DNA of 64,000 nucleotides. Source: Aquila chrysaetos chrysaetos (Eukaryota; Chordata; Aves; Accipitriformes; Accipitridae). Positions 37,163 through 47,989 of this stretch are shown here, piece by piece. The notes under the pieces are model-generated. The model made no database searches. It worked only from the letters and a program-made list of their open reading frames with translations, and was not told the origin of the DNA. The stretch spans positions 59,937,204 through 60,001,203 of the forward strand of contig NC_044006.1 of assembly GCF_900496995.4 (NCBI RefSeq), given 5' to 3'. Every line of letters begins with the position of its first letter. Position 1 is the first letter of the stretch. Both the position numbers and the translations under genes were made by a program.

Positions 37163-39583
37163 ACTGCGTGAAAGCTCTGAGAAAAGTCAAATGGAAGTTG
37201 TCCTGTGTTAACAATTTTGAAATAGGGTAATTATCAGTCTTGGCCTACCTTGAGGTCTTTGGCAGTGGCAAACTGCCACTGCCTTGTTTGGTTACTGAAT
37301 TTTAACCACGTGTCACGTTGTTGCAAATTTTGTGTCTATACCAGTAACAAAGCCCAGTTTTCACTAAAACTCTTGTCGTTGGCAGCGGTTGTTAAAATTG
37401 TGGATAATTGCTAATGATATGTAGGTGCTGTCAACACCCAAGTGAAGGGTCAAGGTGTATTGTCAAAACTTAAAATTTCATTGGAGGCACGGGTGTAAGC
37501 TCTGCTTCAAAAAAACCTCACCCTTTTGGCACGGGGTTTATATCTAAAGTTGGACGGCCTGGTGTTCTAGCTAGACTGGTAAACTCTACTAGCGATAAAG
37601 CCTAATTCGAGCTGGTTTTACAGTAAAGTTTTGCCAAGTGAACAAAAAATTATTTCAAGGAAACAGGTTGCATTCAATGGTTGCAAACTTCTGTGTACAC
37701 GTACTTTATGTGGGTGCAAAATTGGATTACACTGGAATAGGTCAAACTGAGTAGCTGAATGAAGGAATTCCCTGCGAATTTTTGCACGAGGTTAACCAAG
37801 TTGGTTTCAACCAATGGCTATGGCCTAGATTCATAACGCAGTCCAGATGTTACATCCAGCAGCTGTATAGTGCATACCAAGTGACTGCACCTCAAAGTGA
37901 ATTTGTAGTGCAACTAGACATGGTGGGCAGGCCACTATGCTTGGCATGGTTTGTACTCGCTTAGTTCACACATAACACTTGAAGTGATTCTTATGTTCAA
38001 GAAATAAAATCACAAAAATATTGTCTCTAAATTTTTTAAAGGCCTGAATATAACTGATTTACATCTGGCAGTTTAATACAAAGATCTCTTTCCAGCCCTA
38101 TAGTGAATACGTACATACAGTGCATTACTGTTGCAGTACAGCTTTATAATGATACTGAATATTACAACTACTTTTCACAGATTGTTTTTTTCTTTTTAAT
38201 AACTATTACAAAAAATTTGTATCTATGCAGGATGATTCCCTTATACTTTACAAGGATTGAGAAAAACGATACAGTATGATATGCCCATCTTTACTCTGAT
38301 CTGTGCCTTGTAATTACAGCATGTTCGTCATGTCACAGCACTGGATGCAAACACAGAGACTTGTTTGCAAGCTCATCTCTCCACGCAGAAGTGCGCAAAT
38401 GCAAAGATTTAAATTATTAGAAGTACTTTGGCTTTGTAAGGTATGCTAATAGTTGGTAAAGAAAGTAGAGTGTAAAAGACAGATTGAAGAACACAGGGCT
38501 ATCTAGAGCAAGGAGCACCTGGAAGCAAAGAGTCTTTGTTTTTGTGGTTTGCTCTTACAAAACTTGAGCTTCTGTGTCATTTTTGAAGTTTGTGACCTGT
38601 GTCTCCAGAGTAATTTGATATGTGCTCTGATGGGGAACAGCAGGGTCTTTAAAGGACTGGTGTGACAACTGTAAACATGAATTAATCACGAGTAGGTCTT
38701 TGGAAGATGGTGCAGTTGCCACTGGGTGCTTACCTGCCTTCTACTGCAATTCCAGGCCACCTTCTGCTCTTCACAATGATAAAAGGCTGTCTGGACTGGA
38801 GAGCGTCTAGAGAAGAGGCACTGAACAACTGAAGGATTTGGAAACTTAGTCTGTAGTGAATTCCTTTAATTGTTCTATTTAGTCTGTCATGATTAATGTG
38901 GGGAAACACATAGCTGGTATATAAACGAAAATATTTTAATAAACATTGCAAAGCAAATGCTGGGGTGCTAGCAGCTAGATTTGAGTCTTTAAAATGTAGT
39001 TATCAGAAGTTGCTGATTGCCATTTTGGTTATGTGTTACAGTGCCAGGAGAAAAAAAAAATACAACTTGCAGCTTAGTCAACTGTCTCTTTGTATTGCAT
39101 ACTATAGCAGCTAAAAGTAATAATTTTTAAAAATGCTGATTTTATATATATTGCAAATATATATTTTTATTTTATATATATTATTTTTTTGGAATTGATG
39201 AACAAGCACTGAATTGGATTTTTGCATCTAAAATTTAATTAATTTCCTAAAAGGAAGTTAAGTGTTTCTTTTCTTTAAGCATTTTTAGTCATGAATAATG
39301 AAAAATTAAAAATAACAAGGTGATACTTGTTTGCCTACCTAAAATGAAAAATGACTCTGTAGGGATTTTCTGTGCAAATTTCTGCCGATTTCTCTGCCAC
39401 CGCCCCCTGCCCCGCCACTTTATGGAGATTTTGAAAGTTCTTCCCCCTTTGCCCTAAACTTCATGCACAAATCATGTGCTGCAATTTCTGCTGATACTGG
39501 TGTTGATTTCTCTAAGCAAACAAAATACAACGTTGAGAGCTTCTTGCTTAATCTTTGTTGTAGATGCAACTTTCCTAGTGGCT

Positions 39584-39614
<31 letters not shown>

Positions 39615-40219
39615 TAGAGTGCCTTCGTGACATGTTCTTTCTCTCTTGCTTTACACAAACTACACTCAAAACAATTCCATTATAGGAGTTCTTCACAAAT
39701 CACTTGCTTGGTTTGCCATCCCTTCAGAAGAGAATTGGTTGCAACTCTTCCAGCCTTGCTGTTGCACAAGTCTGTGAGTTTTCTGTGTATTTAAGTGGGT
39801 CTTGCATTTTATTATTTTGCAAAGAAAGTATAAGAAATCAAAGGTGTCTTGGAAGGTGGGGTAAATGCATATTTTATTAACATTTTGATTGCAAGAAGAT
39901 AATTTAATCTTCATTCTTTGTAAATGTGTACTTAAAAATAATTCTACTAGAGGGAAAACTAATTGGTTTTGAATTCCTATAAACAATATTATTTGCAGAT
40001 AGTATTGTAATGTTAGGGTTGGATGTCTTTGTTTACCCTGACGACATGGACTGTTTGAAGTTGGATTTGTTAGTGGAAGCAACTAGAACTATGCAGGAGA
40101 GGGGAATGAGTCTTCCTGGCACTGATGAAGTCATAACTGCATTTATGTTTGAATTCTTGTTGTTCTGAATTTCATATCCTTTAGGGTTTTTTTCCTAGAT
40201 GTTTGCTGAAGGACTAATT
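37163..40219 (+). other. Presumed THNSL1 5'-UTR intron
   Basis: AT-rich DNA between the CpG island and the THNSL1 coding exon. I see no coding exon. A 27-T run is at 39583-39609, and an AT-rich tract surrounds 39120-39190. The intron call rests on the acceptor-like sequence at its right end. Confidence 0.6.
39583..39609 (+). repeat. Poly(T) run (27 T)
   Basis: A homopolymer of 27 T in the presumed 5' intron of THNSL1. Chance ORFs run through it on both strands as poly-Phe or poly-Lys. Confidence 0.85.
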
Positions 40220-40221
40220 AC

Positions 40222-40245
40222 GGTTTTTTTTTCTTTTTGAAGCAG
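40222..40245 (+). promoter_or_regulatory. Splice acceptor of the THNSL1 coding exon
   Basis: A pyrimidine tract of T runs with one C is followed by GAAGCAG, giving AG at 40241-40242 or 40244-40245. It stands about 61 nt before the chosen ATG, and no ATG lies between. This places the whole THNSL1 reading frame in one exon after a non-coding first exon. Confidence 0.7.
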
Positions 40246-40305
40246 TTAAGTGGATTGTCAAGTTGGCTTGAAAAAAAAACAAACAACAAAACAACCCAGC
40301 AGAAG

Positions 40306-42528
40306 ATGTTTCATGTTGTTCAGTATCAGCCTTTAAGACTAATAACCCAAAACAGTCTTTCTAGCATGTGTTTAAAACTGATGCTTTCAAGACCTGCTGT
40401 GTTTGCACAGATATGGAAGTCATGGTTCTCAAGCCATTCTCTTGTTGGAAACAAAAATATTATCCTGATGGGACCTCCGGGTGCTGGGAAAACAACGATT
40501 GGGAGAATAGTAGGTCAGAAACTAGATTGCCCTGTCATAGACATAGATGACGATGTCCTTGAAACAACCTGGAATATGAGTGTGTCGGAAAAACTGCAGG
40601 ATGTTGGTAATGAGCAATTTTTAGAGGAGGAAGGAAAAGCCCTGTTGAAGTTTTCAGCATCTGGAAGTGTCATTTCCCTTACTGGGTCCAATCCAATGCA
40701 TGCTGCTGGCATGCAGCATGTGAAGAAAAATGGAATAGTTGTATATCTGGATGTGCCCACAACAGTCATTATGAGTAGGCTGAAATCAATGAAAGTGGAT
40801 CGCATCGTGGGCCAGTCTCCTGGTATTTCGCTCAAGGACATACTTCAGTTTAGGAAGCAGTTCTACAAAAGGTGGTATGACATCCGTGTTCTTTGTGGAG
40901 GGGATATTGCAGCAGAGGTTGTAGCAGAAAAGGTGCTTGATGCTGTGAAGAGGTACCAAAACTCGGAACTGGAAACTTTCATTTCAACTAGGTCTAGTAG
41001 GTCTGGAAGGAGTATGGAAAAAGACTCTCATAAATATTTCAGTGATGTTGTCACTGAGGGCTTAGCCCCTGATGGAGGACTCTTTGTTCCTGAGAGAGGA
41101 CTTCCAAAATTCACTGCTGGAGAATGGCAAAGCCTAATAGGAGCAACTTATATTGAAAGAGCCCAGGTTATACTAGAAAGATGCATACATCCTTCTGATA
41201 TTCCTGCTTCTAAGCTGGCAGAAATTATTGGAACTGCTTATGGAGAAAACTTTACTTGTTCTAAAATTGCCCCAGTTAGGCATTTGGCAGGCAATCAGTT
41301 TCTCCTTGAGTTATTTCACGGACCAACAGCATCATTTAAAGATTTTGCATTACAGATGGTGCCACATATATTTGCATACTGCATTCCCAGAAGCTGCAAT
41401 TACTTGGTTCTGGTAGCTACTTCTGGTGACACAGGGAGTGCAGTCCTAGATGGCTTTAGTCGTCTCCATGACACTGACAAACAGAGAATTGCTGTGATGA
41501 ATTTTTTTCCTGAGGATGGAGTAAGCCCAATTCAAAAATCACAGATGATTGGCTGTCAGAAAGAAAATGCCTGGTCAGTAGGTGTCAAATCTGATTTTGA
41601 TTTTTGCCAGACAGCTATAAAGCAAATCTTTACTAATTCTGATTATACTGGCTTTCTTACAGTAGAATATGGAACAGCTTTAGCCGCAGCAAACTCCATA
41701 AACTGGGCACGACTGCTTCCTCAGGTAGTTTATCATGCCTCTGCATACCTTGATCTTGTTCATCAAGATATTATTCCTTTTGGAAGCCCTGTAGATGTTT
41801 GCATTCCTACAGGAAACTTTGGCAACATATTAGCTGCTTTATATGCTAAAATGATGGGAATTCCTATTAGAAAATGTATCTGTGCTTCCAATGAAAACAA
41901 TGTTTTGACTGACTTCATAAGAACAGGTGTTTATGATTTGAGGGGAAGAAAATTGATTCCCACTTTTTCACCAGCAGTAGATATTTTGAAGTCCTCCAAT
42001 CTTGAGCGATACTTGCACCTGATTACTAATGAGGATGGACAACTGGTGACACAATTATATAACCAGCTGGAAAATCAGGGCCACTTCCAGCTACAGAAAG
42101 ATTTACTTGAAAAGCTTCAGCAGGACTTGGTGGCTGGATGGTGCTCTGAGGAGGACTGTCTAGCTGCCATTCACTCTGTATACAGTACTACAGGATATAT
42201 TTTGGATACACACACAGCTGTTGCTAAAGTAGTTGCAGATCGATTACAGGATAGAACTTGCCCAATTATTATTTCATCTACAGCTCATTATTCTAAGTTT
42301 GCACCTGCTATCTTGAGGGCCTTGAGGATTGCAGAAATAAACCAGAATCCATTAAGTCAGCTTCACTTGCTGAGTTCTTACAGCCCTCTACCTCCAGTCC
42401 ACTGGGGCCTATTAGAGACTCTAAAAAAGAAGGGGAATGAGGATCACCAGGTCTGTGCTGCTGATATGAGTATGCTGATGTCCCATATAGAAACCTTAAT
42501 TCAAAATCATTTTATGAAAGTTTTCTGA
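40306..42528 (+). CDS. THNSL1: Threonine synthase-like 1, complete single-exon coding region
   Basis: 740 codons from ATG 40306 to TGA 42526-42528. The frame is open to 40237, but this is the first ATG, has A at -3, and matches the human start; human THNSL1 is 743 residues by my recollection. Residues 1-73 contain no Asp or Glu and several Arg/Lys, consistent with a mitochondrial presequence. Next comes a shikimate-kinase-like P-loop domain with Walker A GPPGAGKTT at 56-64, but the GGG shikimate loop is replaced by TGSN (126-129). From about residue 255 a PLP-dependent threonine-synthase-like fold follows: FHGPTASFKD with the probable PLP lysine K345, phosphate-binding TSGDTGS at 372-378 and PTGNFGN at 501-507. 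Animals lack the shikimate pathway and do not make threonine from homoserine, so the substrate is unknown. It is divergent from ENKUR. Confidence 0.97.
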   Translation: MFHVVQYQPLRLITQNSLSSMCLKLMLSRPAVFAQIWKSWFSSHSLVGNKNIILMGPPGAGKTTIGRIVGQKLDCPVIDIDDDVLETTWNMSVSEKLQDVGNEQFLEEEGKALLKFSASGSVISLTGSNPMHAAGMQHVKKNGIVVYLDVPTTVIMSRLKSMKVDRIVGQSPGISLKDILQFRKQFYKRWYDIRVLCGGDIAAEVVAEKVLDAVKRYQNSELETFISTRSSRSGRSMEKDSHKYFSDVVTEGLAPDGGLFVPERGLPKFTAGEWQSLIGATYIERAQVILERCIHPSDIPASKLAEIIGTAYGENFTCSKIAPVRHLAGNQFLLELFHGPTASFKDFALQMVPHIFAYCIPRSCNYLVLVATSGDTGSAVLDGFSRLHDTDKQRIAVMNFFPEDGVSPIQKSQMIGCQKENAWSVGVKSDFDFCQTAIKQIFTNSDYTGFLTVEYGTALAAANSINWARLLPQVVYHASAYLDLVHQDIIPFGSPVDVCIPTGNFGNILAALYAKMMGIPIRKCICASNENNVLTDFIRTGVYDLRGRKLIPTFSPAVDILKSSNLERYLHLITNEDGQLVTQLYNQLENQGHFQLQKDLLEKLQQDLVAGWCSEEDCLAAIHSVYSTTGYILDTHTAVAKVVADRLQDRTCPIIISSTAHYSKFAPAILRALRIAEINQNPLSQLHLLSSYSPLPPVHWGLLETLKKKGNEDHQVCAADMSMLMSHIETLIQNHFMKVF

Positions 42529-42588
42529 GCAACTGATCAGTCATCCACTGTGTCAATTGCAATACCTTCTTAACAAGCTGCATGTTTT

Positions 42589-42594
42589 AATAAA
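42589..42594 (+). terminator. THNSL1 poly(A) signal AATAAA
   Basis: AATAAA occurs 60 nt after the stop codon, giving a very short 3' UTR with cleavage expected near 42605-42620. Longer 3' UTR forms are possible but are not shown by the sequence. Confidence 0.8.
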
Positions 42595-42619
42595 GTCATG
42601 ATTCACCTGGCCTGTGTCC

Positions 42620-44347
42620 AGTCCACAGCATAATGTCCACAGTTTTATACTCAGTTGTCAAGTTTTCAACAGTATTTGTAAGTAACGCATGTGAGGTTTC
42701 TAGTAGTGGTGAAAGGTTGTGAACTGAGAGTATAAAAGACTGGAATACTTTTTTGCAGGTCATACATAGTAGAGATGCCAGTACTGTCAGCTTTCCTTGG
42801 CACAAACGTGAAGCATTCTCCATGTAAGGAGGAAGATAATGAAGTCTGACCTTTCTGAAACAATAGCTCTTGTTTTGTTGCAAGAAATGTGATCATTTGG
42901 TCAGTGGGTGATTAGTTAAACTTTAACTCACTTCACTTAGGGCACCAGAACATAATAAGATATTGTAATGATGTTCTTATGTTACTAATGAGGGTTGATT
43001 TCACTACAAAGATTGAAGTATACTTGTATTGTTAGTCCTTGAACTGTTCCAATTTGATGGTATGTTATCTTCTTGTGTAATTTTTTTTTAATGTATTGTG
43101 AGGCCAGTGTTTATATAAAAAAATCTGGTTATTTTGTTTTTCATGCTTTTTTCCCTCCCAGATATTTTCCTGTGTAAAATAGAATACTTCATTCAATATT
43201 TTTAAGATTTTTTTTTTTGAGACGTGACTTTTCCTCCAGTGTGTTGTCTCTTTTCTAGATCTTTTCTATTTGAACTTTCAACTTTAGAATCCTTTTTTGA
43301 TGCTATAGAAGATTTGCTAGTATTAGCAGCAGTCTCCTTAAATAAGAACCAAACTTCACCATTTATTTGCATTTATTTCTTGTATTCTGAGTTTTTAGAA
43401 TGTAAGTTTTATCTTTGAGGTCATATAGCTTTCTTGTTCTAATTACTTCCGTTTTCATATTTTGCTTAAATTAATTTCCTTGACATTCTATTCTATTCAT
43501 GCTTTGCATGAATTGGTATAAGAAAGAAGCTTCCCAAAGTGCTTGGCATCTCATCAAGGAAAGTGAAGGATGAACTCCAGTGTCTGGAAAGTGTGATAGG
43601 CATCAGAGGTGTTCATTGTGTAACCTAAAATAGACCTATGTTAGCAATCTGGTTTTGCTAATGACAGCTCTTCATTGGGTTTTTGCGTCAGAAAAAAATG
43701 GAGTAGGTTGCCCTAGGAGATCATGTGGTTATGGACAAACGTATTCTGCTAACTAGATTATATTTAGCAAGGACGTAAAATATAACTACATTTCACACTG
43801 AGAGAAGTGGTAAAATGATGTATTGACAAGTTTTGAATGGCATCCAGTTACAGGTAAAGAGCTAAGAGTCATCAGATGTGAGGACCTATAGCTATGGGAG
43901 GTTGTGCTTCCCACCAAGATTCAAATATGGAAAGTATTGGCAAGAAAGGTGGTAATTGCTAACATTTTTTTGTCTCTTCAAGAGGCAAGATCTCCTAGAT
44001 GTCAGGACTTATTTGGGGCTTTGAACTGTTGCCATATCTGCAGCTTTCTCTGTGTGTCTGCTTGTACTTTTGCCACATCAGAGGTGAAGAAGACACCATC
44101 TAGCAAACTATTTTAAAGAATTGTAATTTCTTCCAGTGTGAGGTAAAAGACCTAAGCATGATGTGCATTTGCCACAGTGAATACATTATACAATGAAATG
44201 AAATGTAGCTGATAACAAAGGTGTGACACAATAGCTTTCTAGATTCTGCCCTTCTTGGATGCATTTTTAGGACCTTTCTAGTTCTTTTCTCTGCTCAGTC
44301 CTTCTTCACTATTTCTGCAGTAACTTTGGAAAATAACTTTTATTTTC
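42620..44347. other. Intergenic, downstream of THNSL1
   Basis: AT-rich sequence with no recognised gene or repeat. Short ORFs occur on both strands but carry no motif. Confidence 0.65.
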
Positions 44348-44755
44348 ACAGAATCATAGAACAGCCCAGGTTGGAAGGGACCTCAAAACATCACCGGGTC
44401 CAGCCTTTCATGGGAAAGGGAGCCTAGATGAGATTATCTAGCACACTGCCTAGTCATGTCTTAAAAACCTCCAGCGATGGAGACTGTCACATCCCTGGGG
44501 AGGTTGCTCCAGTGATTGACTGTTCTCAGTGTGAAAAATTTCTTTATTATATCAAGATGAAACTTCTCCCAGTGCAACTTGTACCCATTTCCTCTTGTCA
44601 TCTCCATGTGGCTCCTTGTGAAGACAGAGTCTCTGTCCTCTTTCTAGCCACCACTTAAGTACTGGAAAACTGATGAGGTGCTCCCTGAGCAGCCTCTTCT
44701 CCAGGGTGAAAAGACCTAACTCAATTCAGTCTCTCCTCATAGGGGAGAGGCATTT
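44348..44755 (-). mobile_element. CR1 LINE 3' end, 5'-truncated
   Basis: The left edge reads CACAGAATCATAGAACAGCC followed by CAGGTTGGAAGGGACCTC, the reverse complement of the CR1 3' terminus with its octamer-type tail (ATTCTATG). The sequence continues through the CR1 3' UTR and the end of ORF2 to about 44755, where similarity to CR1 stops. It is therefore a minus-strand insertion that lost its 5' part, the normal CR1 form. It is diverged and non-functional. The right edge is approximate. Confidence 0.9.
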
Positions 44756-47479
44756 TTGTCATTTTGCAGACACAAAGTGAGAAAGACCATAAATATGTAA
44801 TTAAAAAAAAAAAAAATCCATGTTCTGTTAAGAAAAAGTTGCATAAGCATATTGCCAAAAAAGAAGCATTGCTTGTGTAGGTGATAAGTGCACATCCACC
44901 TTGTATTTCTGTATGTTTCAGTCTGATTCTCACGGTAGTTCCAAGTGGAAAAAAATGTAATGCTTTCTCTGCATGTGCTCAGTACAAAACCAGAATTCTA
45001 GATCTTAAAAAAACCAACCAACCAAACAAAAAAAACAAACCAAAAAACCTCAAACAAGCCCAACTGCCTGGGTTGAATTACTGGAACAGGAATTGGTTTC
45101 AGCATAAGGACTCTGTGGAAATCCTGCAGTACCTGGTTCCCTGGGGCCGAATGCCATTTGACATCATAGGGCAATTTGTCACATGCTGTTACAATACTTC
45201 ATAGAAACATCTACAAAGAAGAGCTTGTTTTCATAGAAAGTACCTAAAAGAGAAAAGCTGAGATTCTAAACAAGATTAGGCTAGAAGCCAATGTCCTACC
45301 TTGAGTTAGCTCATTATTAGATAAAACAGTCAGAACTAAACTAGCAGAGAATTTATTTTGGCATGACTCAAACAATCAATATTTCAAAGTTCATGACAGT
45401 AACTCAAGCTTAGTTTGAAGGAGAAAGTATTATTAAAATTTCTAGTTGCTATTTTCATATCACATGAGCCATTATAGCAGTTGATATGAATTGAATAAGT
45501 AAAAAATGAGCAGTTTTACTTAGTTACGGTCTTTCAGTCTGGACTTAGGGTGTATAAAGGCAGTGGTTAAAGAGCACATATTGTATTAGTACATTTCTCA
45601 GAATGTCTAAAGGCTTTTACAATACAGTATTTACTAATTTTTAAAAATAATGAATTAACTTTTGGACTTCCTTGTAACTTCAGTGAACTATTTTTGTGCA
45701 CCACATCTGCTTGTGGATTCTAGTAATGGGCACTATAAAATGTTGCAGTAGTGTCGTGATCCTGGATGTGCACAGTATTTGTGACCAGGTGTTGATGCGG
45801 TGTTATGGTAGCTGTAATGTACAATATTCTGGTTTGCCTTGCCCTGCTGGGCCTGGAGGAATGGAAGAGAAAACATTTCCAGTGTACTCAGTATAGCTGA
45901 CTGGGGGGGCATAGGATAGTGAGGGAAGCAATCCTTCTGCCTTCCCAGTCCAGCTTTTCTCAGTGTCAGTCAGTAAAATATTGTGGTTCAACAAACATTG
46001 TGCTACTGTTATTGTACTTTTTTTTCCCCACTATGAGTATTATGAAAGATTCAAAGGGAATTAATGATTAAGAGTGGACACAAGTGCCGGTTTTTTGTCC
46101 TTAGTAGACACTGTGCACACTGAATGTTGTCGTGCACTATTTTCTATTCTTAAGGCAAAAAATGGTGTGCTAATGATACACAAAAGCAAATCTACATTGT
46201 GATAGTTAGCAGGATTCTTTAAGCCATTTAGGTGTGGTGTATACCCAGTTTGCTCCTATTTGTCTAAAGATAGGATGTTGGGTCTAAATCAATATAAGCC
46301 AGGTTAACAGAGGGTGTGAACATGCATATATACACATTTCCACTAGCTTTATTGACCTGGAGTAATAGCATAGCTTTAGTTAACCTATTATTCTTCCGTA
46401 TAGATAAATCTTTGCTGAAGACTAATACTACATGAAAAACCTTGAGGACAAATGCAACAAATGTAAGGACAACTGTAATGTCTATATTTACACTTTTTAT
46501 TGTAAGAATGTTTATATGAAAAATACTTTGTTTTGCTTACAGACTTACAGCTGCTCATTACTTGCCTTTAGTCACAGTCCTGCTTCTTGGGGTGACAGAG
46601 AGTGGTTTGAGGTAAAGGGTGAATAGAGCGGATAGGGATGACTTCAGAAGATAATTCTGTTTTCTTAGTATCTTACAATTTAGAAAGAATTGCTATTTAT
46701 GTTTTTGAGGTGATGGAATATTTTAGCAGATGGAACTCTGAAGGGAAGAGTCTTGTTTTTCAAGGGGTCAACTTAGCTCTTCGAGGACATCAACACACAT
46801 TGTTGCTACGTATATCATGTTTGGCATGCCTGAAACACGCGTTAGTCATTTGTATCCACTATATTTTTTCTAAATAAATACTGCAGGATCCACTCTGTAG
46901 CACTTGCTTTGCAAATATGTTCATAAATCCTTATCAATGTGATATAAAGAAAATCCACTAAAGGAAGTCGTTTCAGAATTTGATATTCTTAAATCTTGAA
47001 AGACATGTTCTGTCCTGTGTTTACTTGAAAGTTAGGTGTATAGTAAATGATCTAGTAATTCACTTTGCGGAGATTGACAGATGTGAACTAAGTTGCATCA
47101 TCCTGTAAGGAAAGTATGTATAAAAAAATAAACCCACATCAAAAATAGCAATGTCTAAACACTCTGTTTACGTTGCACCACAGACGTGTCTGGTGCTGCA
47201 TGGAAGGTCTGTATTCTGAGGAATTAATATGGAAAAGGAAATCTCTGACAGTTTAATCTTTCTTATTCATGCTTAGTTCAGTGGAGGGATGAACTGGTTG
47301 TCTGTTAACAGTTGCAGAGCAACTTTGGTTCACTTGGAATATGATTTTAGGATCACAGGCGTAAAAATTACTTCAATGGTTGAAACGGCAATAAGGAATG
47401 AGTAGTTAATTTCAGTGAATTACTGTGAACAAGCAGTTAATTCTGAACATGTATTAGCAGCTTGAGGAAGATTTAAATG
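44756..47479. other. Intergenic
   Basis: AT-rich sequence without a recognised gene. It includes a short A13 run near 44804 and a CCAAA/AAAC-rich tract at about 45007-45050. Confidence 0.65.
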
Positions 47480-47959
47480 TTACTGTGTTTTTTCACAGTA
47501 GTCATAAATGTGCTCAGCACGCTTACCGGAACTGGGAAGCTGTTGCTTCAACAATTTTTCAGAACGCAGCAATCTACAAGACATCAGTCTTGGTCTTGCT
47601 CTCCAACTTAGGTAAAACTTTTGAAGATCTCCCAGCATGGAGGTAGATCGAAGCTGTTTGTGCCTTTTACTCGAGAAGACTTGATTGCCTGGTAACTGTT
47701 TAAGGTGGTCTCTAGCTACTTTCTTGACAGCACAGGAAATAAAATGTTTAATAGGAAAATTATTCAGCAGAATTAAGAAAACACCTGATTTACTTGCATA
47801 TTTACAATATCTTATAAAATTTAACCAAATAGAGAAACCACAGTATTTTCCCTGTGCAACATAGGAACACATTTTTCGTAGAAAGTGTATCTCAAACTTC
47901 ACAAAATCATTTACATAGCACAGGAATTGTTGCTCTAGCATTTTATTTAGGTATTTCAT
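47480..47959 (-). CDS. Unassigned 160-codon ORF, doubtful gene
   Basis: From an ATG at 47959 the minus strand runs about 159 codons to a stop at 47480. It starts MKYLNKMLEQQFLCYVNDFV and ends in a basic region (LSWRARPRLMSCRLLRSEKL, then LKQQLPSSGKRAEHIYDYCE). The first half is rich in Phe, Tyr, Ile and Leu, the second half in Arg, Lys and Ser. I recognise no domain, signal peptide or clear splice sites. It is the longest frame outside THNSL1, GC-rich islands and repeats, but in a 64-kb AT-rich window one frame of this length by chance is not surprising. It could be a pseudogene piece, an exon of an unknown transcript, or nothing. Confidence 0.2.
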   Translation of the reverse strand: MKYLNKMLEQQFLCYVNDFVKFEIHFLRKMCSYVAQGKYCGFSIWLNFIRYCKYASKSGVFLILLNNFPIKHFISCAVKKVARDHLKQLPGNQVFSSKRHKQLRSTSMLGDLQKFYLSWRARPRLMSCRLLRSEKLLKQQLPSSGKRAEHIYDYCEKTQ

Positions 47960-47989
47960 CACAGGTATTTGGAATACCCTTAGATTTTC

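Noticed and set aside
40237..40305. Upstream extension of THNSL1 to 40237
   Set aside because: It begins with TTG, lies in the acceptor region and Lys/Asn/Thr-rich leader, and has no family match. ATG 40306 aligns with the known start.
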